Below are positions 44,944 to 57,024 of a stretch of DNA of 64,000 bases, one piece after another. Made by a program: the position numbers and the translations under genes. A model generated the notes under the pieces. It worked only from the letters and a program-made list of their open reading frames with translations, was not told where the DNA came from and searched no databases. Position 1 is the stretch's first letter. The number at the start of each line of letters is the position of its first letter. This DNA comes from Flaveria trinervia (taxonomy: Eukaryota > Streptophyta > Magnoliopsida > Asterales > Asteraceae), in NCBI GenBank assembly GCA_025506515.1, contig CM046452.1, positions 39,837,518 through 39,901,517 on the forward strand. Reading direction: 5' to 3'.

Positions 44944-45119
44944 TGTTAAGTGCTCTAAGAAAGATTAACATGTTGTCTTTAGTTGTCTTTTGATAATTTG
45001 TAATAGTATAGGGACTACTTGTGTAATTTTATTGATATCTTGTTTCGATTTAATTACTTTGTGTGAATTTCATTGAATGTGTTACAAATCATCACATATT
45101 TATTCATTTGATCCTATCA
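44944..45119 (+). repeat. Copia-K A 3' LTR, internally deleted
   Basis: TGTTAAGTGCTCTAAG to TTTGATCCTATCA, 176 bp. The copy B LTR is 301 bp (56914-56614, minus). The missing ~125 bp includes B's TATA box (AGTATAAATAG) and lies between GTGTAATT and TTGATATCT. The LTR ends at the boundary with G3. Confidence 0.88.
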
Positions 45120-45320
45120 TTTTTTTCTCTCTCTCTAAAAACCGTAGATCTAGGTGTTGTAACGGAAGAGTGGGCGGCCATGGCCACTTTACACCCACTT
45201 TCAAACCTTTTTGTTTTTTTAACACTTTTAACCCCTCAACTTTGGGTAAAATATATTTTCTTTCTTTTACTTCACTTTATTCTTTCTTTCTTTGTCTTTT
45301 ATAAATAACTGGGTATTACA
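45120..45320 (-). repeat. Gypsy-G3 solo LTR (reverse), 5' part
   Basis: Minus strand reads TGTAATACCCAGTTATTTAT, then GGCCATGGCCGCCCACTC, matching the starts of G2 and G1. It ends at the Copia-K A insertion. The GTTCC duplication follows at 45321. Confidence 0.87.
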
Positions 45321-47413
45321 GTTCCATTGAAGCCAAGGAGAACCATAAGGTTCTCCTCAAACAACAGTTTGAAAATTTCACCTTTAAAGCTGTTGAGACC
45401 ATGACTCAACAATACCGTGTTGTTATCAAGAGAACTGAAAACCTAAAAACTGTCATATTGACAAAGTTGTATGGGATTCTTAGTGGCTACCAGATGGAGA
45501 TGAACATGCAAGGTTCATCTTGCAACTCCAACAATCAAATTGGGTTCATCCTTCATGTGGTTGAAAGGGATAGCAAGAACCTCAACATCATCTCATATGC
45601 TACCCTGAAAACTCACAAAAGGGTCCATTTATCACCTTCCCTGAGACACCAAGGGAGAACTATACTTAAGGAAGCCCATTCCAAGAGACTAGTTCTTCTC
45701 AAACCTTTATGTATTCTGATGAAAGTTATGGCAACGTTCTATTCACCCTTGAAATTCTCGATTTTATCCAACTAGATAATCTACAGCATATGGAGATAGT
45801 CCAGCAAATGGCTCTTCTCACTCACAGAGCCAAGAAGTTCTTCAAGCGGATAGGAAGAAAGTTTCTCAGCAATACAAGCAGTGGAATGTTTGGACTGGAT
45901 AAAAGCAAAGTCAAATGTTAGAACTGTAAGTTAATGGGCCACTTTGCCAGGGAATGCAAGGAACCAAGAACAAATGGTGGCCAAGCATAGTCCAGACCAA
46001 ACCACACTGATAAACCTACCCAGAATAAGAAGCTAAAGCAGTAAGCTGCAGTTGCTGTTAAAGAAGGAGGCTATGATTGGAGCTTTTGGATGGAAGTTGC
46101 ATCTCCAAACTAGGCATTGATGGCTGACCATGATGAAGCAAGGTATTGGAACATCTCTATACTTTTAACTTTATTGCTATAGTCAATAGATACACATCCT
46201 ACAACTTAGAAATGAGATTTGATCTTGAGTCCTTAAACATCTTAAAAGCTGACTTTAGAAATGTTGAATGTGATTATAAGCTAAAGATTGAGGACTTAGA
46301 GAAAAACCATTTATGTTCTAAAACATGAGCATGCTAATTATAAGACTCAGATCATGGATCTCATAACTAAGTTGACTGAATGCCAGGCTGAGCTTATGAT
46401 CAGCAACGCCAGGGTAGAAAAATGCATTCTTGAAGAAGAGACGTTCAAGAACATGATGTCCTCATCCCTGCAGGCCAAAGTATGTTATCAAAATAAGCAG
46501 GGACTGGGATCTAGTGAGATAATTCTTTTACACACAATCTTGTCTACAAGATTACCTAGGTGTGGAACTTGTGAAGATGAGCTTCCTCTCGTAGACCCTT
46601 TTGGTGAAGAGGATGAAGAAGTGATAATGAAGAATTCCTCTAAGAAGAGTGAAAAGGAGGATTCTAAGAAGGGTCACTATCCTTCTGAGGTGAAAAGAAA
46701 AACTGTGATGACCAAGTCTATGAGGAAGAACTTGATCAGAAATAGCAAGAGAAAATCTAGGAAGGCTTAAGAGATCAAGGTCACTTTTGATTCTAGGCAA
46801 AAACATGTTTTTATCTCTACAGGGTTTGAAGTGGTGAAGACTGAAGACATCAATCTAAACTCTAATACCAAGAGTTCTGGTTCATGTTCAAATCATCGTA
46901 GCCAAGAAGAAAGCTGATCTGTTATGTACCACTGTTACACTACCTGGACCATCCAACTCCAAGAATAGTTCTTAGACTAAAAGGACTATCTTAGCATATG
47001 AAAAGATGAAGGTGGAGAAGGGATGTGATCAAAATCAGTCTTGTTCTCAGAAGAAGGCTCTTTGGAAGAAAAAGAGGGAATGTTTTCTGTGTGAAAGTAC
47101 CTCTCATCTTACTAAGGATTGTCCATACAATCCAAGAGGTACTCTCCATATGACCAGGAAAGTGACTTCCAAGAGCTCCAAGAAGAATTTTGCTTCAGAA
47201 GGAAAATTTGTTTCCTTCATAAGCTCCAAAACAAAGAAGAAGGCATGTCGAAAATTACCTTTGGAGGAAAATTTGGTCTCGGAAGAAAGGAATACCTATG
47301 AAGCACTGAAGTATGCTGCAGTGTTTGCAGAATCATCCGAAGGTCCAATCATCAATGTTTCCAAAGTCTCAAAAGCTTCAAAAGTGTTGAAGTTCAAGTC
47401 CAAACATCCATAG
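45321..47413 (+). pseudogene. gag: Copia-S A gag, main part
   Basis: Resumes the gag split at 32811. 45401-45775 has the UBN2-like core (LYGILSGYQMEMNMQGSS). A zinc knuckle near 45913-45960 (NCKLMGHFARECKEPRTNGG) has a stop inserted after its first Cys. A helical region follows (46354-46530). 47006-47413 has a second, intact CX2CX4HX4C knuckle, CFLCESTSHLTKDC (47081-47122), then a Lys/Ser-rich linker. The two knuckles and long linker are not seen complete in copy C. Broken by several frame changes. Confidence 0.78.
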
Positions 47414-47599
47414 GTGGTGTGGAGGTCAAAGAAGGACCAAATGATTGAATGTTCTCCATCAACAACAGCATAAGATCCTCAAAGCACAACTATAGGATCT
47501 ATTACTACTACATTACCTTCTACTTCTTTTTTAAGCCCAAAACCAATAAGGCTTGGGTTTCTAGATGTAACTAATCATTTTCTTTGTGTAGGAACAGTT

Positions 47600-48565
47600 C
47601 AAGACAAACAAGAATGTCCGGATCATTAATAGTGGCTATTCCAGGTACATGACATGCAATAAGTTACTACTCTAGAACTTTGAAAGAATTAATGTAGGGC
47701 CAGTTGCTTTTGGAGGAGATGAAGGTGGTTACATTTTTGGAAGGGGCAAGGTCACAAATGGTAAGCTTATCATTGAAAGGTAAACTTTGCTAAGGATCTT
47801 GGGTACAATCTTCTAAGTTTATCCCAATTTTATGATTAGTGTCATAGCATATCATGCTTAAAGCCCCAAGGAAAGGGATCATGTACAAGATGTACTTGAA
47901 AGAGACATCTCCCTCTCGATAAGTTTCATGCTTTATCTCTAAAGCAAATAGTGATGAGCCTTTCTTATGGCATAAAAGAATGTGCCATGTAAACTTTAAG
48001 AACATGAATAAACTTAGTAAGAATTATTTGGTAAATGTAATGCCAAAGAAAGAGTTTACAAGTGATGATCGTTGTGTTGCATGCTTGAAAAGGAAGCAAC
48101 ATAAGGTATCTCCTAAGCCTAAAGAAGGAAACTCCAACACCACACCCCTACATTTATTACATATGGATCTCATTGGCCCTATTGATGTAATAAGTCTAGG
48201 AAGGACCTATTATTGTTTGGTGATAACAGATGTCTTTACAAGATTCACTTGGGTCTTTTTCCTTAGTTCGAAGGATAAGACTCTTGAGATTCTGAAGAAT
48301 TTCATCTTAAAGATTAAAAATCAATGTGATCACTTTCTAGGCAGAGGCAGTCATCATTACCTGCTATGTGCAAAATAGAGTTTTGGTGGTTAAGACTCAT
48401 GGCAAGACTCCTTATGAACTTTGGCATAAGAGGAAACCTTTCATTGGTTTTCACAGATCATTTGGATGTCCTTACACCATCTTGAATACCAAAGTTGAAA
48501 TGGCCAAATTTGCTGAGAAATCAGATGATGGACACTTCATTGGATACTCTTCTCAAGCTAAGGCT
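47600..48565 (+). pseudogene. pol: Copia-S A protease and integrase fragment, truncated
   Basis: A degraded protease box INSGYSRYMTC (near 47626) replaces IDSGCSRHMTG. GAG-pre-integrase VNFKNMNKLSKN and CVACLKRKQHK (47980-48110), integrase start LLHMDLIGPIDVISLG and LVITDVFTRFTWVFFL. A ~0.24 kb deletion near 48330 removes the second Asp and the Glu of DDE. ELWHKRKPFIGFHRSFGCPY (near 48418) to YSSQAKA continues, then the sequence stops at 48565 where copy B begins. Confidence 0.8.
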
Positions 48566-49275
48566 GGATTAACCACAATAAGATACTAAGAACATAAGTA
48601 ATGTAAGAGACAGAACACAAGTATTTAGTTTTCAAGAATGCAATATATTGCTTTCTCTATGTTCTATTACAAGTGTTACAAAGCATAATGGAAAGATACA
48701 AGAACATGAGATACTTATACTACATCCTACATCTGGCTATACTTTGAAAGCCAACTGGATAGAATTGACTAGACACAAAACAAAATCAATTGTAAAGTCA
48801 AAAGGCAGATTGCCTTTTGACTAGTGACTATGACATGCCATAGCTTACATCCTTATCTATTACAAAAAGGATAAAGTACATGAAGTAGAAAGTTACAGAG
48901 TCAAGACCTTAATGTATAGTTACAAAAAGCATGGACCTTTTCACCAACTCATGTAAGTTGGTGACCCTACAGAGGTGCAGCGGAAATGTGTCTAGCTTTA
49001 TGGGAAAGTACATGAGATAAAGCATGTGTTAAAAGTCTTTGGAAGAAATTTGTCTTCATGAGTTGAAGCTTCAGAAGACTTTGTCTCTGAGGCTTCGGAA
49101 GACTTCATATTTGGCTTTAGAAGATATTGGTCTTGGCTTCGAAAGATTTCACACCTAGAGTATTTTCTGTTGCATGTGTGAAATTCCCTAAGCATTCTTC
49201 TTCAATGCACTTGTGCAGCATGTAGTATAGACTTTGGATGTTTAGGTTGGATTGGCCTCTTCATTAATCTCTACA
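48566..49275 (-). repeat. Copia-S B 3' LTR, 3' end missing
   Basis: Minus strand TGTAGAGATTAATGAAG at 49275 and the motif-rich U3 at 49150-49020 match the other Copia-S LTRs as far as GGTTAATCCAG. About 90 bp of the LTR end is missing. Directly adjacent on the plus strand is Copia-S A pol. Confidence 0.82.
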
Positions 49276-49287
49276 AACTCCCCCTAG

Positions 49288-52200
49288 GCTGATGCTACCA
49301 AAACACTTAGTAGACTTCAGATATCAACGGTCCTCATTAGGATGATCACCAATCCTTTCTTCATAAGATGATCAGGATCACTTAGATTGTCAAAATGTCT
49401 TCTTATAATCAAAGAGGTCATGTAGAGGCAACTGAAACATATCTTGCCATGTGTAAATGTCTTTAGTGCCTTGATCTCTAATGACATGCCATCTTTCTAT
49501 ATTTGTGGTGTATGTCCAAGACAAGATGGGTCTTTCTGATGCTAGAGTAGCTGTTTGAATTGGAGTTGATGTAGCATCCTCTGGCTACACAAACTCAAGA
49601 TGTTCTAACTCATCCTAGCGTATAGAAGGGGGTGCAGTCTTCTTCTTCTTTGGCTTTGGTTTAGAAGCCATCCTCTTGTTTCTCTTTACAGGTTTTAACT
49701 GAGAAGACTGGCCTGTAGTACCAGATTGATCTTCATTGTCTTTCTCAGTTGGGACTTCCTCTCTCTCAGGCTCAGAAGGAAAGGGAGGTTGACCCTGCTG
49801 TGGATTAGAAGATGAAGCTTGCTGAGTTTCAGCAGGAGGTCTAGGTTATGTTAGGACTACCTCCTTCTTCTCCTTAACCTTTCAAGGTCAACCAGTTCAT
49901 TCAACTCATCTAAGGGGATAGAGATGACACTATCTATGTCATAGTTCCTTGTCTGCAGATAATTTATCCTGACTGCCCTTAACTCATCATTTTGAGTGTC
50001 TGGTCTGGGGGCAGCCCGGATAGCAGACTCCACGAGTCTTGAAGACTCAGCAGTGGAACTTTCTCCCCTCAGCCTCCTTTTCCTCTCTCGCTCTCTCCTC
50101 CTCCTTAATCTCCTCAGATGCCATCTTTCTTTTCCCTTTATCACTAATAGACTTTTGTGACTCAGGGTGGAGAGAGCTTTGGCCTTCATTGCTTGATGCA
50201 GCTTCTAAGCTCTGGTTAGAGAGAGGTTGAGAAGCACCTTCACCAGCAGGTGTCTCAATAGGAGTGTGGATCTCCACAGCAGTTGATGATGAAGAGATAG
50301 GGGTCTCAGGTTCTGCCACTAGGTCTTCAGTCAAGGTTTCCTCTATGAAACTAATCTTAGGGTCTAACTCAACATCTAGTTGACTCCTGGCATTGCCTGA
50401 TTGCCTAAGTCTCCATCGTAAGCTAAACTATGCAGTGATCCTGTCTTGGATTTTTTGAGCCAGTCTGTCAGCTTGTCTTGATTTGCTTGGGTTGACAAGT
50501 GGCATGTTGACTAAATCCAAACCTTCATAGTAGTTCAGTCCCTGAAAATTGAAGACGTCTTGCTTTCCTTAAACTCTTATGATGATTAGGCTTTCCTGAT
50601 GTTGTCATACCTCCACCCAATGATGTGATTGGAAGATGGTGAAGATGACATAGCCCTTGGTATCCCATCCTCAAACAAACTCTATATGAAGGACTCTGTG
50701 TAGTCCACATCAATGTGAATTTGAGGAGGTTTCTGAGAATGCATAATTGCAAGTGAGGATGGTGAGTTCTCAATGTCCACTCTCTCTGAAGAACTCCCAG
50801 GTTCTGTGGCTGTAATGACTTTCTCCCCTTTTTTGGTAGCATAACCCACTTGCATAGGTGAGCTGCAAGATAGGTCAATCACATCCACAGGTTCTTGTGT
50901 TCCTGGTTGAGCTTTTCTTAAGGGTCTCCTAGCTAGTTTTTCCTTAAGATATGAAATCTCAAGTTGTTGATCATTGATCCTGTTGTGTAAGGTAGTCACC
51001 TGAGATTCAAGGTGACTGACATTTGAGACTATATAGGTGCATGTTTTAGTCAGTTTGTGCACCTTTAGTCTTAGATTCCCCTCATCTTCATCAGAAGAAT
51101 CATTAGGGGATGAGATGATTGGACCAAAGTCCTCTCTCTCACCACCAGCTTTAGGTTCCTGGCTGCTGGTTTTCCTCTACTCACTGGCAATCTCAGTTGA
51201 GATATCAGTGGGTTGAGTTGCCATGGTTGAGGTCTTAATGATGTAATCACTTTAAGAAGTGAGAGCCTCTTCTATATGGACATCCTGAATAGGTTTAGAA
51301 GTGTCCACCTCAGTTGTAGGTGACTGATGTGAGATAGATATAGGAGACTCAGGAGCATTCATTTCTCTTTGAGTAGGGGTAAAGAAGAGAGACTCATTAT
51401 ACTCACTGAAACCTAGATCTTCATCATTATAGAAATCAAGGTTAGGAATTGGTTGGTTGACATCTATAGGTTGGTGATGGTAACTGTCCCCTAAAGGTTG
51501 ATCACTTGAGCAATGAGACTCAGAGTGATGGCTTAAGGCAGTTGGGCTAATGAGCTCATCAAGCTGAGCATGAGGAACCTCAGCAGTGATTCTTGAAGAG
51601 ATGGGAATGGTCTGCTCCTCAAGAGAAGTGGGAGCTCCAGTGTTCACTTCTTCCTGTATGGGTGAGTATATGGGGGCCTCCACAGACTGAATAGTCTGAG
51701 CAGGGGTTTGTTTGGACTTACTTTGGTAAGTGATGGTGATTTGAGGTTGTGTGGGTGGTTGGGAGGTAGCAGGTGTGGGCTCAACACTAGCTTGTGCTGC
51801 TAGGTTGTCACCTTGAGCAATGTGCTCTAACATTTTGGGACAAGGGCTATTTCTACCCCAGAGAAGCCAACAGTGGGCTTTCTCAGTATTTTAAAGATGT
51901 CGGGCTTCATCTGTCCCAATTAAAAATGTTACCTGTTTCCCTCAACTATAAGCCCAGTTCAGAGTTGAGAATGTACTGGACATATCTAGGAAACATGTAA
52001 TATTCTAAGGAGTCTAAATCAACATGTAAATTGGTATAAAAAATCTGAGAATACCTGAACTTGACCCCTTGAACCATTCCATGGATTATGAAGGAGAGAT
52101 CCTCGGGAATCTGGTCCCATCCACCATGCTTGTTTGATAAGCTGTGAATGACCACATGGAGCAGGAATCTCCACTGGGGTGAGACCTTCCCTTTCCTAAA

Positions 52201-52596
52201 GGTCTTTACAGAGAAATCTCCCTCATATCCCATCTGCTCAAAGGAATGATGAATAGCTTCCTTTGGGAAGAACACCTCACCTTCTTCATCATCCAGCTGA
52301 AGATGCCTATTGATGATGGCCAGAGTGATGAAGATTGTTCTCGCCTGCACTGTAGCAGACAGTGCCTTCTCCCCATCCATAATGACCTCTTGGCAGGTCT
52401 TCTAGAAAACAAGCAGTTGATCCTCATAGAGAGGAGGATCAATGGTTAGGGAGGTGAAGTAGTTAGACAAAGCTAAGAATCAAAAAACTTCTGAGAAATG
52501 AGGATCTTTCTCAGAGCATAACAGAGCAACTTGATTATGTTGCATGTGTAGCAGCATGGTAAAGTTGGGATCATTTCTGTGAGCAACTTTGGCCAT
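49288..52596 (-). pseudogene. Copia-S B extra 3' ORF
   Basis: ATG at 52596 (MAKVAHRNDPNFTMLLHMQH). 52380-51946 reads through EEGEVFFPKEAIHHSFEQMG, HVVIHSLSNKHGGWDQIPED, LEYYMFPRYVQYILNSELG. 51833-51252 is a Pro/Ser/Thr/Gln-rich, probably disordered region. 51062-50682 has a coiled coil (QQLEISYLKEKLARRPLRKA). 50334-50047 ends in a Glu/Arg-rich charged helix, 50189-49857 follows in another frame (NDELRAVRINYLQTRNYDID). A basic block KPVKRNKRMASKPKPKKKK lies near 49700-49640. Stops and frameshifts at about 52480, 51945, 51250 and 50047. Its layout matches copy C. Function unknown. Confidence 0.72.
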
Positions 52597-52707
52597 TGTG
52601 AGGTAGCTTAAGGATGAAGAAAGAAGGAAGAAAGAAAATTCAGAGAGGATTTGGGTTTTTAAATTTGGAGGAAGAACAGATGATGGAAAGAGGGGGAAAC
52701 CATTGGG

Positions 52708-53200
52708 TTTATATGTGAGAGGGATTTCTGATAAAGTTTAATGAAAGATGATTATTTTGAAATCCGGATGTCGGTCCCACCTCTGAAAAAGTAGTTTACT
52801 TTTGCTCAGAGTAGTTTTCTTGGAATTCAAAAAGCTTCCAAAAGTTAATTATCTTTGTAAGTTTTAATTAAAAAGGCTTCCGAAGCTAAAATGTCTTCGG
52901 AAAATTTTCCTGAATGTTTTGAAAAATTTGATTCGGAAGAGAAGTTAAAGCTTGATTGCTTTGTATATAGCATTACAAAGCTTCCGAGAGTTAATTTTAC
53001 TTCAGAAGTAAATGGTCCTTGAAAATAGGTAAGTGTATGAGACAAGTATTTAAGCTTCGGAAGATAGATCAAAGAACTCTTCCGAAGGTAAATTCTTAGA
53101 AAATTATTTATTTTTAAGGCATGATTTACTTCCAAAGTTAAAAGCATAACTTCCGAAGTATCAGAAATTTTAAAAAATATACGGAAAGTAATCAAAAAGA
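52708..53200 (-). promoter_or_regulatory. Internal promoter-like module of Copia-S B
   Basis: CTTCCGAAG, CTTCGGAAG, CTTCCGAGAG and related motifs (about 52830-53160) upstream in minus sense of CACATATAAACCC (TATAAA 52713-52708), 112 bp before the ATG at 52596. Spacing is nearly identical to units 1 and 2 of copy C (115 bp). Confidence 0.6.
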
Positions 53201-53301
53201 AATTTTTATCCAAAGAAAACATGAGCTTATGAAAGTGATGAGCTAGACAACTTAGGACACACATACTTTAAGAAATAATAAGAAATAGTTTTAAGAAAAA
53301 C

Positions 53302-56300
53302 CTACTCAAAGTTTATCATCCCAATAGCTGATATTAGATATTTAAATCGCTGTTCATCAAAAGCATTTGTAAACAGATCCGCATATTGTTCATCTGTGTG
53401 AACTTTGACTAGTTTAATTAATCCCTTTTCATAGTTATCTCTTATTAAACGATACCTGATATTGATGTACTTTGTCCTTGAGTGCTGCACAACGTTCTCT
53501 GTGATTGAGATAGCACTATTATTGTCTTTGTGAATGGGAGTCTCCTTGAAGTTTAACCTATAGTCAAGCGTCTGATTCTGAATCCAAAGCACTTGAGCAC
53601 AGCAGCTTGCAGCAACAATGTATTCAGCTTCAACAGTTGATGCAGAGACGTAGGATTGTTTCTTGCATTGCCATGAGACAACCCTTCCACCAAGGAACTG
53701 ACATCCCCTAGATGTAGACTTTGCAGTCATGTTGCAACCACCATAATCACTATCTATATAAGCACTCAGATTAAAATCAGGATTCTTAGGGTACCATAAA
53801 CCAAGTGCTGAAGCACCCTTGAGGTATCTTCGAATCCTCTTGACAGTGATGAGGTGAGACATCTTAGGGTGGCTTGATATCTTGCATAGATGCATTTAGC
53901 AAACATAAGATCAGGCCTGCTAGCAGTAACATACATAAGAGACCCAATCATAGCCCTGTATAAGTGCTCATCTACACACTCACCCTCAAGATCAGGTCCA
54001 AGGGAGTGGCTTCTAGCTATGGGTGTGTTAGGAATCTTACAATCAGTTATGTTGAACCTCTTTTGTATGTCCTGAACATACTTTGACTGAGTTATGAAGA
54101 TGTCACCTTCAACTTGCTTCACTTGAATTCCCAGAAAGAAATTGAGTTCCCCCATGGCACTCATTACAAATCTGTCTTTCATCACCTTCTTAAAGTCTTT
54201 GTAGAGCTTTGGATTAGTTGAAGCGAAGATGATGTCATCTACATACACTTGAACTAGCAATATGTCATTTCCCTATCCTCTGATGAAGAGAGTTCCATCT
54301 ATAGTACCTCTCCTGTATCCATGTTTACAAAGATACTCAGACAGTGTCTCATACCATTTCCTGAGTGCCTGATGCATCCCATAGAGAGCTTTGTCAAGCT
54401 TGCAGACATAATCAGGATGATCGGGGTCTACAAAACCAGGTGGATGTTCGACATATACCTCTTCATCAATCACTACATATAAAAAGGCACACTTCACATC
54501 AAGCTGAAAGACCTTGAAGTTCTTGAATGCTGCAAATGCCAGGAATATCCTAACAGCTTCTAATCTTGCTATTGGAGCAAAGACATGAGTGTAATCAATC
54601 CCTTATTCTTGTGTGTATCCTTGAACAACTCGTCTAGCTTTGTTCTTGATGATGATGCCTCCATCATCTTTCTTGTTCCTAAACACCCATTTGGTTTCAA
54701 TGGTAGTCTTCCCACAAGAAAAAGGACAAAGGTTCCAAACATTCTGCCTTTTGAACTGAAGCAGCTCTTATTGCATAGCTTTAACCCAACTTCCATCTTT
54801 TAGAGCCTTATCAACTTTCTTTGGCTCTATCTGCGATAAGAAACAAGAGTGAAGACAAACATTTGCTTCATGGAGTTGTCCCCTTGTTCTTACCCCTGAG
54901 ACAACATCTCTAATGATGTTTGTGGTGGGGTGAGACTTGTGGATACTAAGCTGAGGGATTACAACAAGTTGCTGAGAAAGATCTAAATTAGAGAAATTTA
55001 GATCTGGCATTGATGTTTCTCCTACCTCATCAGCACACCTTTCAAGAGAAACTTGATCCAAGCAGTGTGTGACATCATTGATGTTCTCATCTATGGTATG
55101 GTTAGTGGAATCAAGAAATTCTTGGTCACTATCACCATTACCATTGTTGTCTTCCATAATTGAGATGTTCTTATCTGGTTGTGGAGCCTCTAAGCTGGAA
55201 TTTGAAGGCACCCTAAATGTATCAGCTGAGTTTGTTATTGTAGTGCTGACAGAAACCTCATTAGCAGAAGTAGTTCCAACTGGAGCTCAAGATGTATGAA
55301 TAGAAGGTCTTCTTAGCTCAAATCTTGGTTCAGGATCACCTATATTTAAATTTTTTGTAGATCCTCAAAAATTCTCACAAGATTTGTTAAAACAGTTGGT
55401 AACTAAGTCAAGATCAAATAACCAATCTGGACCAGAACCAGCAACACAGGGTGTGTGTTGAAAGTCACATTGGCTGACTCCTCAACAATTCTAGTTCTGT
55501 GATTTTATACTCTATAAGCCTTAGCTTGAGAAGAGTATCCAATAAAGTTTCCATCATCCGATTTCTCAACAAAATTGGCAATTTGATCTTTGGTATTCAA
55601 GATGGTGCAACGACAACCAAATGACCTGAGAAAACCAATGAAAGGTTTCCTCTTGTGCCAAAGTTCATAAGGAGTCTTGCCATGATTCTTGACCACTAAA
55701 ACTTTTTTTGCACATAGAAGGCAGTGTTGACTGCCTCTGCCCAGAAGGTGACGCGCAGCTTAGAGTCAGACAACATGGTTCTTGCAGCTTCAATCAGTGT
55801 CATGTTCTCCTCTCAGCAACACCATTCTGTTGAGGAATCCTGGGAGCACTGTATTGTCTTGTATTTCCCTTTTCATCACAGAATGTATCAAGGATTTGGA
55901 TCTTAAATTCAGTTCCTTGATCACATCTCATGATCCTGACTTTATGATCAGATTGATTCTCAATCTTTAAGATGAAATTCTTCAGAATCTCATGAGTCTC
56001 CTCCTTATTTCTAAGGAAGAAAACCCAAGTAAGTCTTGTAAAGTCATCTCTGATCACTAAATAGTAGGAGTTCATTCCTATACTCATTACACTGGTGGGG
56101 CCAAAAAGATCCATATGTAACAAGTGTAGGGGTGTAGTGATGGAGTTCCTTTCCTTAGGCTTGTGAGATACCTTATATTGCTTCTCTTTCAGGCATGCAA
56201 CACAATGGTCATCACTTGTAAACTCTTTCTTTGGTATTCCAGTTACCACATTTTTAATTAATCTGTTCATTTTCTTAAAGTTTACACGGCACATTCTTTT

Positions 56301-56613
56301 ATGCCATATGAAAGACTCATCACTATTGGCTTTAGACAGAAAGCATAAAACTTCTCCAGAGGGAAATGTTTCTTGCAAATCCATCTTGTACATGTTCCCT
56401 TTCCTGGGGCTCTAAGCAGGATATGCTCATGAGGAATGACCACACCAAGCTTGAGAACAATGCACTCATACTCAATGAAGAGTATGTTATGACTCTGATC
56501 ACATAATTAGGATACACTCAGAAGATTGTACCCAAGCTCTTTGACCAAGTTTACCTTATCATGCTAAGGTTACCATTTGTGACCTTGGCCTTTCTAGAAA
56601 TGTAACCACCTTC
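53302..56613 (-). pseudogene. pol: Copia-S B pol (INT-RT-RNase H)
   Basis: 56393-55800 in one frame: GAG-pre-integrase WHKRMCRVNFKKMN, CVACLKEKQYK, integrase LVIRDDFTRLTWVFFL, MRCDQGTEFK, QQNGVAERR (DDE present). 55696-55505: ELWHKRKPFIGFLRSFGCRC. 54796-54273: RT front (KPNGCLGTRKM, FLYVVIDEEVYVEHPPGFVD). 54260-53766: YVDDIIFAS catalytic box intact, LGIQVKQVEGDIF. 53895-53302: RNase H (YIDSDYGGCNMTAKSTSRGC, ASTVEAEYIVAAS) to MINFE. At least five frameshifts or stops. It holds the segment deleted in copy C. Confidence 0.87.
56609..56613 (+). repeat. Candidate target-site bases CCTTC at the Copia-K B edge
   Basis: CCTTC abuts the Copia-K B LTR end inside Copia-S protease sequence (..GAAGGTGGTTAC on the minus strand, intact in copy A at 47723). 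The partner copy would lie beyond 64000. Confidence 0.45.
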
Positions 56614-56914
56614 TGATAGGATCAAATGAATCAATCTGTGATAATTTTTGAACACAATTCAATGAATATCACACAAAGTAATCAAATCAAAAAAAGATAT
56701 CAACAAAATTCAAGTTTTCATTAATATCAAGCTAAGAAAATTACAATATGAAAGCAGGTTCGAATCTCTCAATATCTACCTGCAAGTCTAAGCTATTTAT
56801 ACTAAAAACAAAAAGTAAAGGAACTAACTAATTACACAAATAGTCCCTATACTATTACAAATTATTAAAATACAAATAAAGACAACATGTTAATCTTTCT
56901 TAGAGCACTTAACA
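56614..56914 (-). repeat. Copia-K B 3' LTR
   Basis: 301 bp, TGTTAAGTGCTCTAAG to TTTGATCCTATCA on the minus strand, with a TATA box AGTATAAATAG (about 56812-56802). PPT CTTAGGGGGAG at 56929-56919. Confidence 0.88.
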
Positions 56915-57024
56915 ATACTCCCCCTAAGATTGACATGGTATTCTGTCTTCAAAATCTTCAGTCTTTGTCTTCTGTTCTATCTTCATCTTTATCTTCAACC
57001 TTTATCTTCAACTCTTTGTCTTCA

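Larger units (their letters stand above)
35171..45119 (+). mobile_element. Copia-K copy A: Ty1/copia element, 5'-truncated, with extra 3' ORF
   Basis: Nested in the G3 LTR. It has pol (35380-38791), a 1.5 kb non-coding spacer, a motif cluster, a TATA box, an extra ORF (41381-44847), a PPT and a deleted 3' LTR (44944-45119). No 5' LTR, PBS or gag is found before the protease, so the 5' end is lost; the left edge is approximate. Copy B (56614-64000, minus) gives the same order for the downstream part. Confidence 0.85.
48566..56613 (-). mobile_element. Copia-S copy B (reverse), truncated at both ends
   Basis: In minus sense: protease tail, integrase, RT, RNase H, internal promoter-like module, extra 3' ORF, PPT, LTR. 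Its protease is cut at 56613/56614 by Copia-K B, and its LTR end is lost at the join with copy A. Its pol is the most complete Copia-S pol here. Confidence 0.85.
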
